Shown here piece after piece: positions 1 through 12,339 of a DNA stretch of 64,000 nt (the stretch's first letter is position 1; every line of letters starts with the position of its first letter). The position numbers and the translations under genes are program-made. The notes beneath the pieces were generated by a model that searched no databases, was not told the DNA's origin, and saw only the letters and a list, made by a program, of their open reading frames with translations. Source of the DNA: Diphasiastrum complanatum (taxonomy: Eukaryota; Streptophyta; Lycopodiopsida; Lycopodiales; Lycopodiaceae); assembly GCA_029204225.1 (NCBI GenBank), contig CM055106.1, positions 7,753,760 to 7,817,759 on the forward strand, given 5' to 3'.

Positions 1-59
1 AACTAACATTATCATTTATTATTTCTAACAGAAATTAGAATGACTTGTCGCTTGAAAAT

Positions 60-188
60 GTGCTTTATTAGTCATAGATATTAGACTAGTCACTATAGTC
101 CAGTGGTTCACTATAGTCACTGTATTATGTGCTTTTTAATCATAGGTATTAGACTAGTCACTATAGTCACTATAGTCCAGTGGTTCAC
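60..188. repeat. Tandem duplication, about 69-bp period
   Basis: Two imperfect copies (60-111 and 129-188) share a start GTGCTTT, a core ATTAGACTAGTCACTATAG and an end TCCAGTGGTTCAC. The second copy has an extra CACTATAGT unit. No coding content is evident. Confidence 0.75.
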
Positions 189-1429
189 CAGGCACCTAAA
201 TTGAAATGTTTTTTTTGGCAGATCGAGATGCAGTGACACAGCCAGAGGCCACCACGTCACGCCCCCCGATTGCCTTCTGCTCACCGATCGCTTCTCATGG
301 AGAGGAGTAAGATGACAGAGTTGCAGATGAGGCAGGGCCTAGTAGTTGGCCTAACCCGCCTTCTGGTATGGGATCCTCAACACCACCTCCAACCACCGTG
401 ACCATACCAGCACCACAGCATCCATCTAAGAGAGGGAGAGATAGACAGGACCGCATTGCGCAGCTAGGGGGTAGGAACTACGATGTGGCCAGGTTCGCTC
501 CCATAGCCATGATAGTTGTTCTACATCTACGATCTACCATTTCATCTGGCTAGAACCCCGGCATGGAGGAGGGCGGTGACTACAATGAGTGCTACAGGGT
601 AGGTGTGGCCAGAGCCGTCCTGTGAGCATCTTAGGACGAAGGGACTTCTTGATGTGTGGGCTTCGGTTGACCAAAAGCTAGAGCCCCTTAGGAGGGCATG
701 GGCCCAATATGCACTACGAACAAGCCCACTCATAGCTTTTACAAGTCACTCCAACCTCATCTTGACCCTAGGGACAATGGAGTTTTAAGCCTGAACCATT
801 GGATTTTTCAAATGTCCACGTTTGCATCAACAACTACTACAACATTTCAAATAAGCAGCACTCAATGTGCAATTGACATTCAAGTAGTCGGGGTGGGGTG
901 GAACATATCATCCCTTTAAGCCCCATCACATTTGGACATTTTAATAACAACTTTAGCAACGATTGCTACAATCCTCAATATGAGTGTCACCCAGTTACCA
1001 GCCTGATTTGGATCAGCTCAATTCAAAAACAATTTAAAATTTTCTTGGATAATAGTTTAAATTTTCTTAGGAAAAAAGGCAATAGCATTTCCTGATTTAA
1101 CAACTACAATAATTCTCAAACTTTTGGAAATTTTTCCACGCAGACTCCAAATGTTTGAAAAAGAAAAGATAATAAATATCTTCATTCCATTTGATTCATT
1201 ATGAATTTTGTGAAAGGGCCAGGTCTCGATTCGGTGTTACTATGGAGTGCCATACCAGCGATGCAGAATGCAACTGAGGCACAGTCCTTAAGGCAACTTG
1301 CTTCAATGCTGTTAAAAGTATAAAAACTTTAAAGAAAAGCGACCAATTCAACACTGAATGCCGTGGATAAGCAAACCATTCAACCCTGAGTGCCTTTGAT
1401 TTTTTTTTAGTAAACGAAGCAGCCTATTC
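189..1429. other. No gene recognised (unassigned)
   Basis: About 1.2 kb between two repeat blocks. The first 400 bases are relatively GC-rich and hold only short open frames that match no family I recognise; the rest is AT-rich. It may be transposon or gene debris. No splice-supported or conserved coding segment could be read on either strand. Confidence 0.4.
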
Positions 1430-1620
1430 GACCCTAAATGCCATGGATCTAATCGGAAAAGCCATTGCTTAAACCCCAAATGCCATGGATCCAATCAGAA
1501 AAGCCAATGACAAATCCCTAAATACCATGGATCCAATCAAAAAAGCAACTGATTCAATCCTAAATGCCATGGCAGCAAGCGATTCAACCCTAAAAACCAT
1601 GGATCTAATCAGGAAATCTG
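1430..1620 (+). repeat. Minisatellite, about 42-bp unit built around CCATGGATC
   Basis: CCATGG occurs at 1441, 1482, 1525, 1567 and 1597, giving spacings of 41, 43, 42 and 30 bp. Each unit reads roughly CTAAATGCCATGGATC then AATCAGAAAAGC then a variable GATTCAAYCC. Degenerate copies seem to extend left to about 1335. The frame from 1485 stays open for 66 codons and gives a repeated MDPIRKA-type peptide, but nothing marks it as a real gene. Confidence 0.75.
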
Positions 1621-1861
1621 GTCACTGTGTGCAAATTTGCACCGGGGCCATAAATTTCCCTACTATTTGGCAATGCGGTGGATGAATGAATACCTACATA
1701 CCATCGCTCGAAGTGGCCACTGACGCTCAGGGATCCAGCTTTAGCCCCGCATCCTTTCTGCCCTTGGCTCCATGGGTCAATCTTTCCCTCACTGCTGCTT
1801 CTTCACTCTCTTTGCTCCTGCAGGAAGTGCGCCATCGCTAGGGTTTTGTCCATCTCCATCC

Positions 1862-1930
1862 ATGTGCAAAAGGGTGGAAAACTACTTGACTTGGGGGCTT
1901 TTACCCACCCGAGTTCGAACCCCCTGTACA
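1862..1930 (+). repeat. Possible tRNA-derived SINE head (B-box-like)
   Basis: GAGTTCGAACC at 1911-1921 resembles the RNA polymerase III B box (GGTTCGANNCC). The preceding 50 bp look like a decayed tRNA D-arm/anticodon region (GTGGAAAACTACTTGACTTG). No full cloverleaf or SINE tail was found, so it may be a tRNA relic or chance. Confidence 0.3.
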
Positions 1931-3020
1931 TATATGAGAAATGTACCCTTTGGGCCTCTACTCCACCTTAAGGTAGTCCTTCCATGTTGTGAAGAGTAAA
2001 TATGTTGCCTATCCCCTTACCGGGTGCGCAAAGACCGGTGCTGCATGCCCGTTGGAGCCACAAACTCCGCTGTTCCTTGCCCTTGGAGACCATGGAGTAT
2101 GTTGCGGTTTGCCCTTCAAAGTTGTGAAGGTTGTTGTTTCATGCCCTTTTGGGTCGTCCTGAAGAATGTAGTATGTTGTTGGCCCTTTGAGGCCATTCTA
2201 TCGGGTATATTGAGCCTCATTGTAACTTTTGTGTATAAACCATTTGGTTTTGAGTTAGTTAGAGTCTCTAAATTCTAAATATTGTATGTATGGATGTGTA
2301 CTCATATGTACACACATATGTCACTGTATGCACACGGAGCACCCTCCTTTAGAATTGTCTTTGTAAATTGCTTGGTAATAGTGTGATATATGTTTGGCCC
2401 ATTCATCTTCCTTGCTCGTGATTGGCCCATTAGTCTCATGCCCATTTCAAATGTGGGTATGAAAAGGGGCAAGGCATGGTTACCTATCATTGGTCCATTC
2501 TTTCTTATATGGGCCTCCCTCCATTTCAAACTACTCTTTAGGGGCACACATGAGGCGGAAGCTTATTCGCCAAGGAGGGATTCCTCTTGGGACCCAACCC
2601 CATCGTCCAGCAAGTTTAGTTGCCACCCACTACCACTGACAAGCAAATTTCTTAAACACACTAATGGGCCACAACAGGTCTCCTCAACACTTTGCGAGGA
2701 GTGATGATCTCATGATGTGCCAAGAAACTCTTTGTTTGAAACATTGATCGTGTCTCGTAAGTGCACTTACCATTATCTATAATCATAAAGACCTACCAAA
2801 TTTTTTCAAATTACATGGCACAATTTATTAGATAGCATACAATTACTAAGGGAGGAACCTTACGAATTTTTAAGGCTCCAGGGACCCGAGGGCCTTCCCT
2901 ATACTAAAACCACCCTCAAGTTGGCGATATTAAAAAAAAAATTGGCAGCCTTCAAATGTAGCACATCGTGCACATGGAGACCGCTCGAAAAATAATAATA
3001 ATAATATTTCAGGCGGTCTC
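1931..3020. other. No gene recognised (unassigned)
   Basis: Open frames here are under 105 codons and match nothing I recognise. Short phrases such as TTGCCCTT and TGTTGTGAAG recur between 1975 and 2200, suggesting old repeat sequence. No RNA gene or transposon terminus could be defined. Confidence 0.4.
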
Positions 3021-3023
3021 GCC

Positions 3024-3538
3024 TAGCACGCCGACGTGCTATGTTTGGAGGCTACAAAAAAATTTTCTCATTTCATATAGCACAGCGACATGCTATATTT
3101 AGAGGCTACAAAAAAAAAAAATTAGTTGTTTTACTTACCATGTCAGCTTATGATGTTTGGAGGTTGAAATAAATATTCCAAAAATGTTTTTACTCAAAAT
3201 TTGGTCCTCAAATATGTCAACTAGCTTTTTTATAATTTACTCGACTAGCACACCTGCATGCTAGTCGAATCAGTTTCAAAAAAAAAAATTATTTTTTCAA
3301 AAAGTTCTTCCAAAAAAATTTATTTTTTTTAAATAAAAAAATTGTAGACACCAGCATGCTAACCTTTAAAACTTCAAGAAATAAAAGTAAACCTATATTT
3401 ATAGAGTAACAAAGTATTTTGTGGTGGACCTATTTAGAATTTGATGGATAGTCAAATTTCTAAGTATGTATCAAACCACAATTCTTGTTCTTAAAAAATC
3501 ATGTAGTGGCATAAAAAGAGTAGCACACGATATGCTAC
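3024..3538. repeat. Cluster of short hairpins with TAGCAC..(G/A)TGCTA arms
   Basis: Four small inverted repeats lie within about 515 bp: 3024-3041 (TAGCACGCCGACGTGCTA), 3078-3095 (TAGCACAGCGACATGCTA), 3241-3268 (outer arms TCGACTAG/CTAGTCGA) and 3520-3538 (GTAGCACACGATATGCTAC). A fifth AGCATGCT is near 3353. The sequence between them is A/T homopolymer-rich. A similar hairpin recurs at 23728-23744. Confidence 0.55.
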
Positions 3539-3941
3539 CATTTTGTTGGATCATGAGTAAAAAAAACTCGCAAAACTCGCAAAAAATTTACTCTCAAAAT
3601 GTCAAAACCCGCACAAGAAGAGTATTTTACTAGGAGCATGTTTTTTTAGCTTGTCTACTATTAACTAACAGTTGTACAACGAACTATTTACATGTGAACA
3701 TGCTTTGAAAAACACCTCCAATTTAAATCAAACATTAAACTGAAATATTGAGAGACTTGGACGGACTTCATTATTCTTGTAAGGCATATATACAAATTCT
3801 AGTTTAACATCATTAATGGCATTTAGCACAAGCTGATAAAAACATAATGTCAGGCAATGAATATTCTAGTTGTAAAACATCTATGTTTTGTTAGCCCGTG
3901 ATATATAAATTCAATACTTCTCATTGTTTTCTATGTTTTTG

Positions 3942-4154
3942 GTTTGTGACAGAGAAGACTCATTTTTGGGAACAAAATATACATAAGAAAAATGGGCGAT
4001 GAACATTGAATTCAATTCCCGGGATTCAATTGAGGGATCTTTGTTTTTTTTTTGTCATGAACCCTCGATTCGTTCCCGGGGATCACTTGGAAGGTTCACA
4101 GCCCACTTTTCTTATGTATTTTTTGTCCCCATAATGAGTTTTCATGTCATAAAC
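3942..4154. mobile_element. Foldback/MITE-like inverted repeat, about 213 bp
   Basis: The left arm (3942-4037) and the reverse complement of the right arm (4061-4154) align almost end to end. Shared blocks include ACTCATT, ACAAAA.ATACATAAGAAAA, TGGGC, the CCCGGGA region and a closing GAGGG. The T-rich loop is about 23 bp. Arms of about 95 bp would make a long hairpin. No coding capacity is present and no target duplication could be fixed. It could be a MITE or a long hairpin-RNA locus. Confidence 0.65.
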
Positions 4155-7100
4155 TCATTTTTTGAGCACTTTTTGTATCGTTTAGTTCACATGTACAATA
4201 CAAATTGACAAAGTTTTAGAATTCTGATCATTTTCATATCAGCGTTGAATGATAATATCGCTTGCTTGATTATATTTGTCAATATTACAACAAAAACTTA
4301 CATATTTTTTGTCCAAAACTTATATATTTTGTATTGAGAACTTCTAATTTTTATGCCCAGAAATGCTTGTTTTATGACAAAAACTTTGTTGTTTCCTTTA
4401 ACATTTTCTAAATTTGATTCTAACTATGAACCTTAATTGTTGTTTTTTAGGACTTTTTCATGAAACGTATAAGGAAATATCAACAGGATATAACTTTTAT
4501 AAGAAAATTTATAAAGATTTTATGTAGCATTTTCAAATATTTTATGTTGACTTGTTTCATTGACTTTAGAAACAAATTGAGAGAAGTTTACTACACAACT
4601 TTAAAATTTAATCTAATTTTGTAAGAGATTATATGTTACTAAGTTTTATTAATCAATTATCATATAATGTTTCTCAGTAATTTGATTATGTTTATTGTTG
4701 ATACTTGTATCATGCAAACCCTCTTTTGAAATATAAATATTTGCTCTTTACATTGACATGACATTATATTCTTAATATCAATAAAATTTTATATAATGTT
4801 TAATAATCTTATGTTTGCATTTACTATTTCAAATTACAATATCCCAATTTTGACATATTTTAAGTACATCAAAAAGTCTGAAGTACAATTTGTTTTTGTT
4901 TGTTTGAGATGTATGCTATTTATTTTAAGAGTCTTGTTCATGAAATGGTTAATACGAATCATAGTCTCAATTTTTACACTTTATAAAAAATTAACATCCA
5001 AAATTTAATGCAATTATTATAAAAACATCTATATTTTGGCTGAATCTATTTTGAACTGCCCAAATTGGACCCACTTTTTTAAAATCATCAAAAAAGCTAA
5101 ATCTTTTGACGAAATCTTCAAATAGGTAACCTACAAAATTACCTATTCAGTACACAATAGTGTCATTTATTATATGTCTATAAGACTCTGTTTTACCTTA
5201 GCTGGATAAAAAATTTCGGGGAATCGAAAATTATAAGGGGAGAAGAAATGGACATTGGGGTAAGTGAATGTGTTTGTATTATGTGATTTGGATTTTTGGA
5301 AATCCATCTAAAAATTTGCATAATACCAATTGTTGAAAATCTATTTGACAATGGATTTTGACCATAATTTTGAATGGGAATTGTGATGAGAAGTGGGAAT
5401 GGATACATGGATCACATTTGTACCGTTAGTACATGATAGAGCCTTATTCCTAAGAGTTGGAACTCTCAGATGGGAGGGAGTTCGAAATCTTGTGAATGAC
5501 CAAAAGGATTTTAGTTGAATGTGACGGTAAACAAGGTGTAGTCCTTGTTAAATCACAATTTCGTAAATGGATTATTGTTATCCATCAGGAACCAAATTTA
5601 TAGATTCTCCGAGGCTTGGTTGGGATAGATATGTGCCTATGCGATATAAAAGAATGTAACTCGTGGAGAAGCAGATCTTCTCTCTTCTCTATCTCATTTC
5701 ATGCTTATACATGGTTCTCTTGGGTTCTACTATCCATTGGTGCACTATACTTGTGATATCTTGCAATTTTATGTGTAGAATGATCTATATTTGCTATTTC
5801 CAGGCTCACATGTGTGAAATACAATAGCTTGTTGTAATTGTATGGACAGCAACAGTACTTTACGTTTTGATTCATGTTTGATCAAGTTCTATTAGAGTTT
5901 GCATTCTATTTTGTGTGTAGATGTTGATTTTATTGGCAAGATTGGTGGAGTAGCTTGTTTTGTAACCAGATCGAGATGGATTTTTAAGATCTCTGAAATA
6001 TTGGATATGGCGGTTAAGAATCTTTAGGAATGAATGAAATTTCTCATACCATTTTGATATAGATTTATTTCGATTGTTTTGAGTTGAACACACTTGTGTT
6101 ATTTCAACAATATATGAACGATATATCTTGTCCATACCTGGGTCAATGCCTAGTGGTATTCTTAGATGCTAATTTCATCTACGGTGAATTACTTGAGGAA
6201 CATGAGAGAATTTGATGGCATAAAGTATCTTCTGAAATTGGTTGAAGATCATATTCTATATTTAAAAAAATAGGAGAGCCAGTTAATCTTTTTGATTTTT
6301 TTTAGTAAACAGACCTAGAAGCGAATAATTTTCTTGGAAAAAAAGTCGATGGTATGGGACATTAGTGATTCCAAAGGGGACTTATTGTGCTAGAGTGATT
6401 TGTAGACCAGTGGTTAATAGTTAAAAGTAATGGTAATACTAACGGGTGAATCCAATGGTTACTTGTTTCAAGGTATTTTGGGAAATTATGAGATATAGAT
6501 CTAGATCCCTAACGGTAGCTTATAAATTACAAAGTAGAAACCCTTAAAGCTATTTCTCACCTTCTAAAGAAATTTACTTCTTATGAATTTCTCGAATACT
6601 AGACATCAGATAAAATTCATATGATCCTTCCAACGTGAAAATTACTTCTTTTTCTAAAGGATTTTTATCATCATCTTTATTACTATTTGTATGGTTAAGG
6701 CTTGAAATTTGAGATGTTCCAAGATAAGTGTATTTCAATTTCTTGAATCTAGATTGTCTCTTATGCGTAGATAGATCTCAAATAGATAATGGTTATTGTC
6801 ACTTGTATGAAAATGTTTGGAAGAAAAAGTTTTGTGTATAATAGAGTGAATCTTTTTTGGAAGGAACTAATTATTGACTTTTCAAGATTCAGATTTTCTC
6901 AGTGTCATCTTTCTTTAGCTAATTTTTTAAGAAATTTGGAGATTCAAAAAGGAGTGGTGAAGTAATGGGTAAGATTCTATTAGAGAACTTATTAGTTGCA
7001 CAGTTTTTGAATAAGAAAATTTCTCTAGCGATTGTGTTGAACAATCTGGAACTAGAGGTGGTTTGAAATTGAAACTCGTTACAAGTAGTACTGGGTAAGA

Positions 7101-7931
7101 TCAAAAGTTACTGATCCCAATTTTGTGAGGGATAGGAGTGATCATAACATAAAGTCTAGAATGTCGGTATTGTATCAACCTAATCTTACTTGGAGTAATA
7201 GGACCAAGGAGGGGTTGATTAAGTGGAGAAATTTGGTTCGTAAGAGGTAAGTTGGGTTGGAAAACCTCGTGAGAGAGAATGTGTTCTCAGCCTCAAAGAT
7301 TTCCCATATATGTTAAATACTCATGAGGAATATAATTCCTTTATAACTGGGTTATAAGATTCTCAACAAGGTATGTGACTAACATATGCAGATTTTGGAG
7401 GAATTTGTCAAATAAGGACATATGTGTATGTATTGGGGCATAGTGGGATTGTTGTCATTTATGCATGATTAATATTGTATGAATCTACTATGTATTTCTG
7501 GTTATTAGGGTTACTTGGTGCACTTAACCTAGTCGGTGAACATAAACATATGATCAAGTATTGTGTTGGACAATTACTTGTAGACTTTATATATTTTGTT
7601 ATAGAAGATTTTTTTTTTCTTAACTTATAAATGGTTTTGATAAGAATCTAAATGTGGTGTTATACTAGTATAATTAAGATATGCACCTGGACATTTAATT
7701 TTTGAATCACTAGCAAATGCACTATCATCACAAGTATAGCTTTGCTATCATTCACAAGTGCGAAAAAGAGCAGATCGTTTGTCGATATTTAAAATCATAA
7801 CTTATATCATAGAAATAGTAGAACGAGACAAAAGTGTGTGTTGGAAGTAGTCTGTATTGTTGAATACTAAATTGCAGTAGCTAAATGCTTCCATTTTCTA
7901 CTCTGATTGCACTGTAATAATAGCGCATCTT
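4155..7931. other. AT-rich stretch, no gene recognised
   Basis: About 3.8 kb of strongly AT-rich DNA with stop codons in every frame; the longest open frames (60-90 codons) match no family I know. Some segments (5200-7400) have the even composition of very old retroelement sequence, but no reverse transcriptase, integrase or LTR motif could be read. Confidence 0.45.
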
Positions 7932-8790
7932 ATGCAAGGCTTGTTTTTAGAAGACTTTCTCAAATCCCAAATGTTAAATATTCAAAAACTTTCACTCCCG
8001 TGGAAAACTCCAATGGATCTAGGTTTGAGATATTCAAAGGACCAATGTCCCCAGTCTTTCGAAGAAGTTGAGCAAATGAAACAGTTTCCATATCATTCTA
8101 TTATTGGCTTGCTCATGTATGCAATGATTTGTACTAGATCTGACGTTGCTTATTCAGTTAGTACACTTAGCCAATATATGTCGAATCTAGATTTCACTCA
8201 TTAGAGAGCTCTACTTAGAGTCCTTCAATATTTACAGTCGACACAAAATCATTGCATCTGTTATGGTGGAAATTTGAATGATGATCCGAATACCCAAGAT
8301 AATCTTCTTCAAGGTTTTACAAATGGATATTGGACTGGAGATGTTGATAGGAGAAAGTCGACATCAGGTTATGTCTTTGTATTCGACAAGGGTCCTATCT
8401 CATAGAACAACAAGAAGCAAAATTTGATTGCATTATCTACAACAAAAGTCGAATATATTGCCACTGCACATGCTGCAAAGAAAGCTATCTGGCTAAGGCA
8501 TCTATTGTCGAACATTGATCTTAGTCAATTACATGCTACTTCCATTTCTTGTGAAAATTATCGTACAATTACTTTATTTATTGACCCTAAGTATCATTTC
8601 ATGAGCAAGCACATTGAGATAAAATATTATTTTGTTAGAGACAACGTACTCAAGAGGAAGGTTATTTTAATATTTTGCATAACATAATTCATGACAGTAG
8701 ATATACTTACAAAGGCATTGGCATTCAGCAAAGATTTCAAGTTTACCAATTTGCTTAACTTAATACCTTTATTTTATGAGTTTACATTAA
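7932..8790 (+). pseudogene. Ty1/copia pol remnant (RT tail plus RNase H), copia-0
   Basis: Three broken frames read through the end of a copia polyprotein. The first holds the RT/connection signature FPYHSIIGLLMYAM..TRSDVAYSVSTLSQYM. Next come RNase H blocks: a degraded GDVDRRKSTSGYVF, then ALSTTKVEYIA..KKAIWLR, then SKHIEIKYYFVRDNV. The last block DILTKAL follows. In-frame stops at about 8202 and 8403 and a break near 8686 inactivate it. Gag, protease, integrase and the RT catalytic core are missing, so the copy is 5'-truncated. A polypurine tract follows at about 8788-8797. Confidence 0.85.
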
Positions 8791-9432
8791 GGGGGAGTGT
8801 TAGATTTCATTAATTAAATCTACATCATTATGAAGGCTTGAGTAAAGACAAAGGAGCATCAAGGAAGTGTCTTCATATCTCCCTTTACTCATCTTATTTT
8901 ATGTTTCATACAATGCCATTTGATGATGCTAGTATGAACATTGTTTTTCATCCTATATCTTATGATGATGACATAGTGCTCATTACTACTTTGATTGGAG
9001 TTTCAAAGAAAGATTCAAAGGCCTCATCTTGTGACCTATTCGCTCTTGAATTTCCAAGAAATGAAGATCTTCATTGGAAGGAATTCATTGTTTTGTTGGA
9101 TGAAGTCAAGATGGTGAGATTTCAAACTGTGGTTGTATGTACTTCACACCAAAGTTGGATCTTGTGGCAAGCTATTGTTTTTCATGATTATTTTGAGGAG
9201 GGGACTCTCATTTTTCAGCCCAAGATGTTCATTCAACAAGCTGTCAAAGACAAAGCTCAGACAATCTTTGTTGAGCTCTCACTACATGTGAGAACTTGGA
9301 GCTCAAATCATATTATTACCATGATGAGTGATCATAGTCACTCCATATAACAAGAACCTGGACATTATGTTATTTTTACTAATGTATTAATTATTGATCC
9401 AGAATAGTCTCATCAAGCTAAATTGTGAGGAA
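8788..9432 (+). repeat. Polypurine tract and start of the copia-0 3' LTR
   Basis: AAGGGGGAG is followed at 8798 by TGTTAG, the usual copia junction of polypurine tract and LTR start. The LTR's right border was not found and it may run into the diverged LTR at 9433. A 170-codon open frame (8838-9350, starting at TTG) lies inside. It matches no known protein and is probably incidental, although its length is notable in AT-rich DNA. Confidence 0.55.
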
Positions 9433-10010
9433 TATTAAAATCTCACAATTCTAGCTTGACTAGTTTGTTGTAATTTCACTTGTATGTGATGATGTGGCAT
9501 TGGACACGTGGATATATGCTTAGACAAAGTTCACAATGTTCATATTCCTCATTTGAGGTCTTGTAGCATCATTTCATGTGAGAACAAAAGGCCATTTTAG
9601 CCTTGGAGAGAATATAGGGCCAAAAATAACAATTTATGTATTGTTGAGGGATCTCACTCTCATGAGGTCAAAATTAGGGTTAAAGGGCCATATTAGAGTT
9701 AATATTCTAGGGTTAGGTCATAACTGGTTGAAGCTTAAACCTAAACCCTAGATCCAAGAAGGATATGTATATATATATATCAATGTAATCATTTGTAATG
9801 TGGAACTATTATGTAGTTTTACTCGCATAATAGATACAATGTCGAAGGTAGCGAGATTATTTGCATAAATACAGATACTATCAAACCAGTTTCGAGGGAT
9901 TATTGAACAAAGTTTGAATCGACCAAAAGCCGACATATTGTCGAGGGTCCCAAACTCGACTAAAACACGATTGAATAGTGGAGTCTTACATTTCTAGTGC
10001 AATATTGTAG
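9433..10010 (+). repeat. Diverged solo LTR related to the 29-35 kb copia
   Basis: The block starting near 9433 shares ordered phrases with the LTRs at 29025 and 34491: TCACAATTCTAGCTTGACTAGTTT, then GATGATGTGGC, then ATTGTTGAGGGATCTC. It begins TATTAAAA where the intact LTR has TGTTAAAA. No internal region or second copy adjoins it. The right border is approximate. Confidence 0.6.
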
Positions 10011-10303
10011 CCCCACGTGGCACATGCTATGGATAACAACACATTTCATTAGAGTTGTGTCATCAAAAATCTAGAAATAGATCATTCGATTAGTTTAGTT
10101 TTAAATTTTTGAAAATGATTCAAGTTCTTTGAGTTAGAAGTTAATTTGCTTCTTCTTCTCCTTGTTCCGCCATAGGCGTAGATTGATTAATAATAAGCTA
10201 TTGCAATTACAATTTGTGTAAGAGTGAAATTTATAGTGGTTCCATTGATCAATTGATCCATCCACTTTGTATTTGATTCAATAAACATATTTGATGCCTT
10301 TAG

Positions 10304-11368
<1,065 letters not shown>

Positions 11369-11442
11369 GAGTGGTATTAGAGTCATCGTTCCAAACTATT
11401 ACTAGCATTCAAAACTGTTTTACTATGCTTGGATCATTCATC

Positions 11443-12259
11443 ATGGAAGGAACATCTTCAAAAATCCGCTTGATCAAAAAATTCAACAGTGATGACTTCC
11501 ACATGTGGAAGTTCAAGATGAAGATGATACTCACAGAAAAAGAACTCTAGGGATACGTCAACGGTTCAATAGCCAAGTCGGTTGAACCTGACATGCTGAC
11601 CGCCTGGGAAGCTAAGGATGGCAAAGCTCTTGCCATTGTATCTCTGAATCTTAAAGGTTCACAAATAGCTCACATAGCTAATTGTTCTAGCTCCAAAGAG
11701 GCACGAGACATTCTTATTGGTCTATACGAGACAACAGATGTATTGGCTCATTTCCTCTTGAGAAAGAAGTTCTTGTCGCTCAAGATGAGTGAAGGGACCT
11801 CAGTCACTAATCATCTAAACGAATTCAAATAGCCACTCAATCAGTTAGTTGCAGTAGGTTCGCCAGTGTGCGGACGAAGATGCTAACATGTCTCTTCTGT
11901 CCAGTTTTTCTCTCTCTTACGACAATCTCGTTTTACTACTGAGCAATGCTCCTGACCTGTCTCAGCAAAAGGTGACAACATGTTTATTACAGGAAGAAGT
12001 AAGAAGGAAAAGTTATCCACGTCGAATTCAAAGACAGTCGCTCTCTATTCGAATAAGCAACAAGTCCGAAAGAATAAATCTTCTAAGGACAAGAAGACAA
12101 AAGCTGAGCAACTTGATTCAGACGAGTAAACACAACAGCACAATCGACAGCATCAAAATCCCAAGATTAAACTCTTCTGCAAGTACTGCAAGAGAACCAA
12201 TCACGACATCAAGGACTGTCGAGTTCTCAGGCATAACGAAGCAAAGAAGAAGATGAAGT
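11443..12259 (+). pseudogene. copia-1 gag remnant
   Basis: Reading from ATG 11443, the frame shows the copia gag N-terminus (FNSDDFHMWKFKMKMIL). It then breaks at a stop near 11548, continues with LTAWEAKDGKALAIVSLNL to 11832, and shifts frame again. A CCHC zinc knuckle of the form C-x2-C-x4-H-x4-C (CKYCKRTNHDIKDC) can be read near 12180-12230 in another frame. At least three disruptions exclude a functional product. Confidence 0.8.
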
Positions 12260-12339
12260 AGAATGGAGGATCTAATTTTGCCAGAACCTCCCTCGAAGAC
12301 CCAACACTACTAATGATACAAGATGAACCCATTAGAGGA

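Noticed and set aside
1862-1935. Functional tRNA gene
   Set aside because: No closed acceptor stem or cloverleaf can be drawn; only the B-box region is tRNA-like.
8838-9350. 170-codon open frame as a protein gene
   Set aside because: Starts at TTG, lies within or next to a copia LTR, and shows no recognisable family; kept only as a remark.
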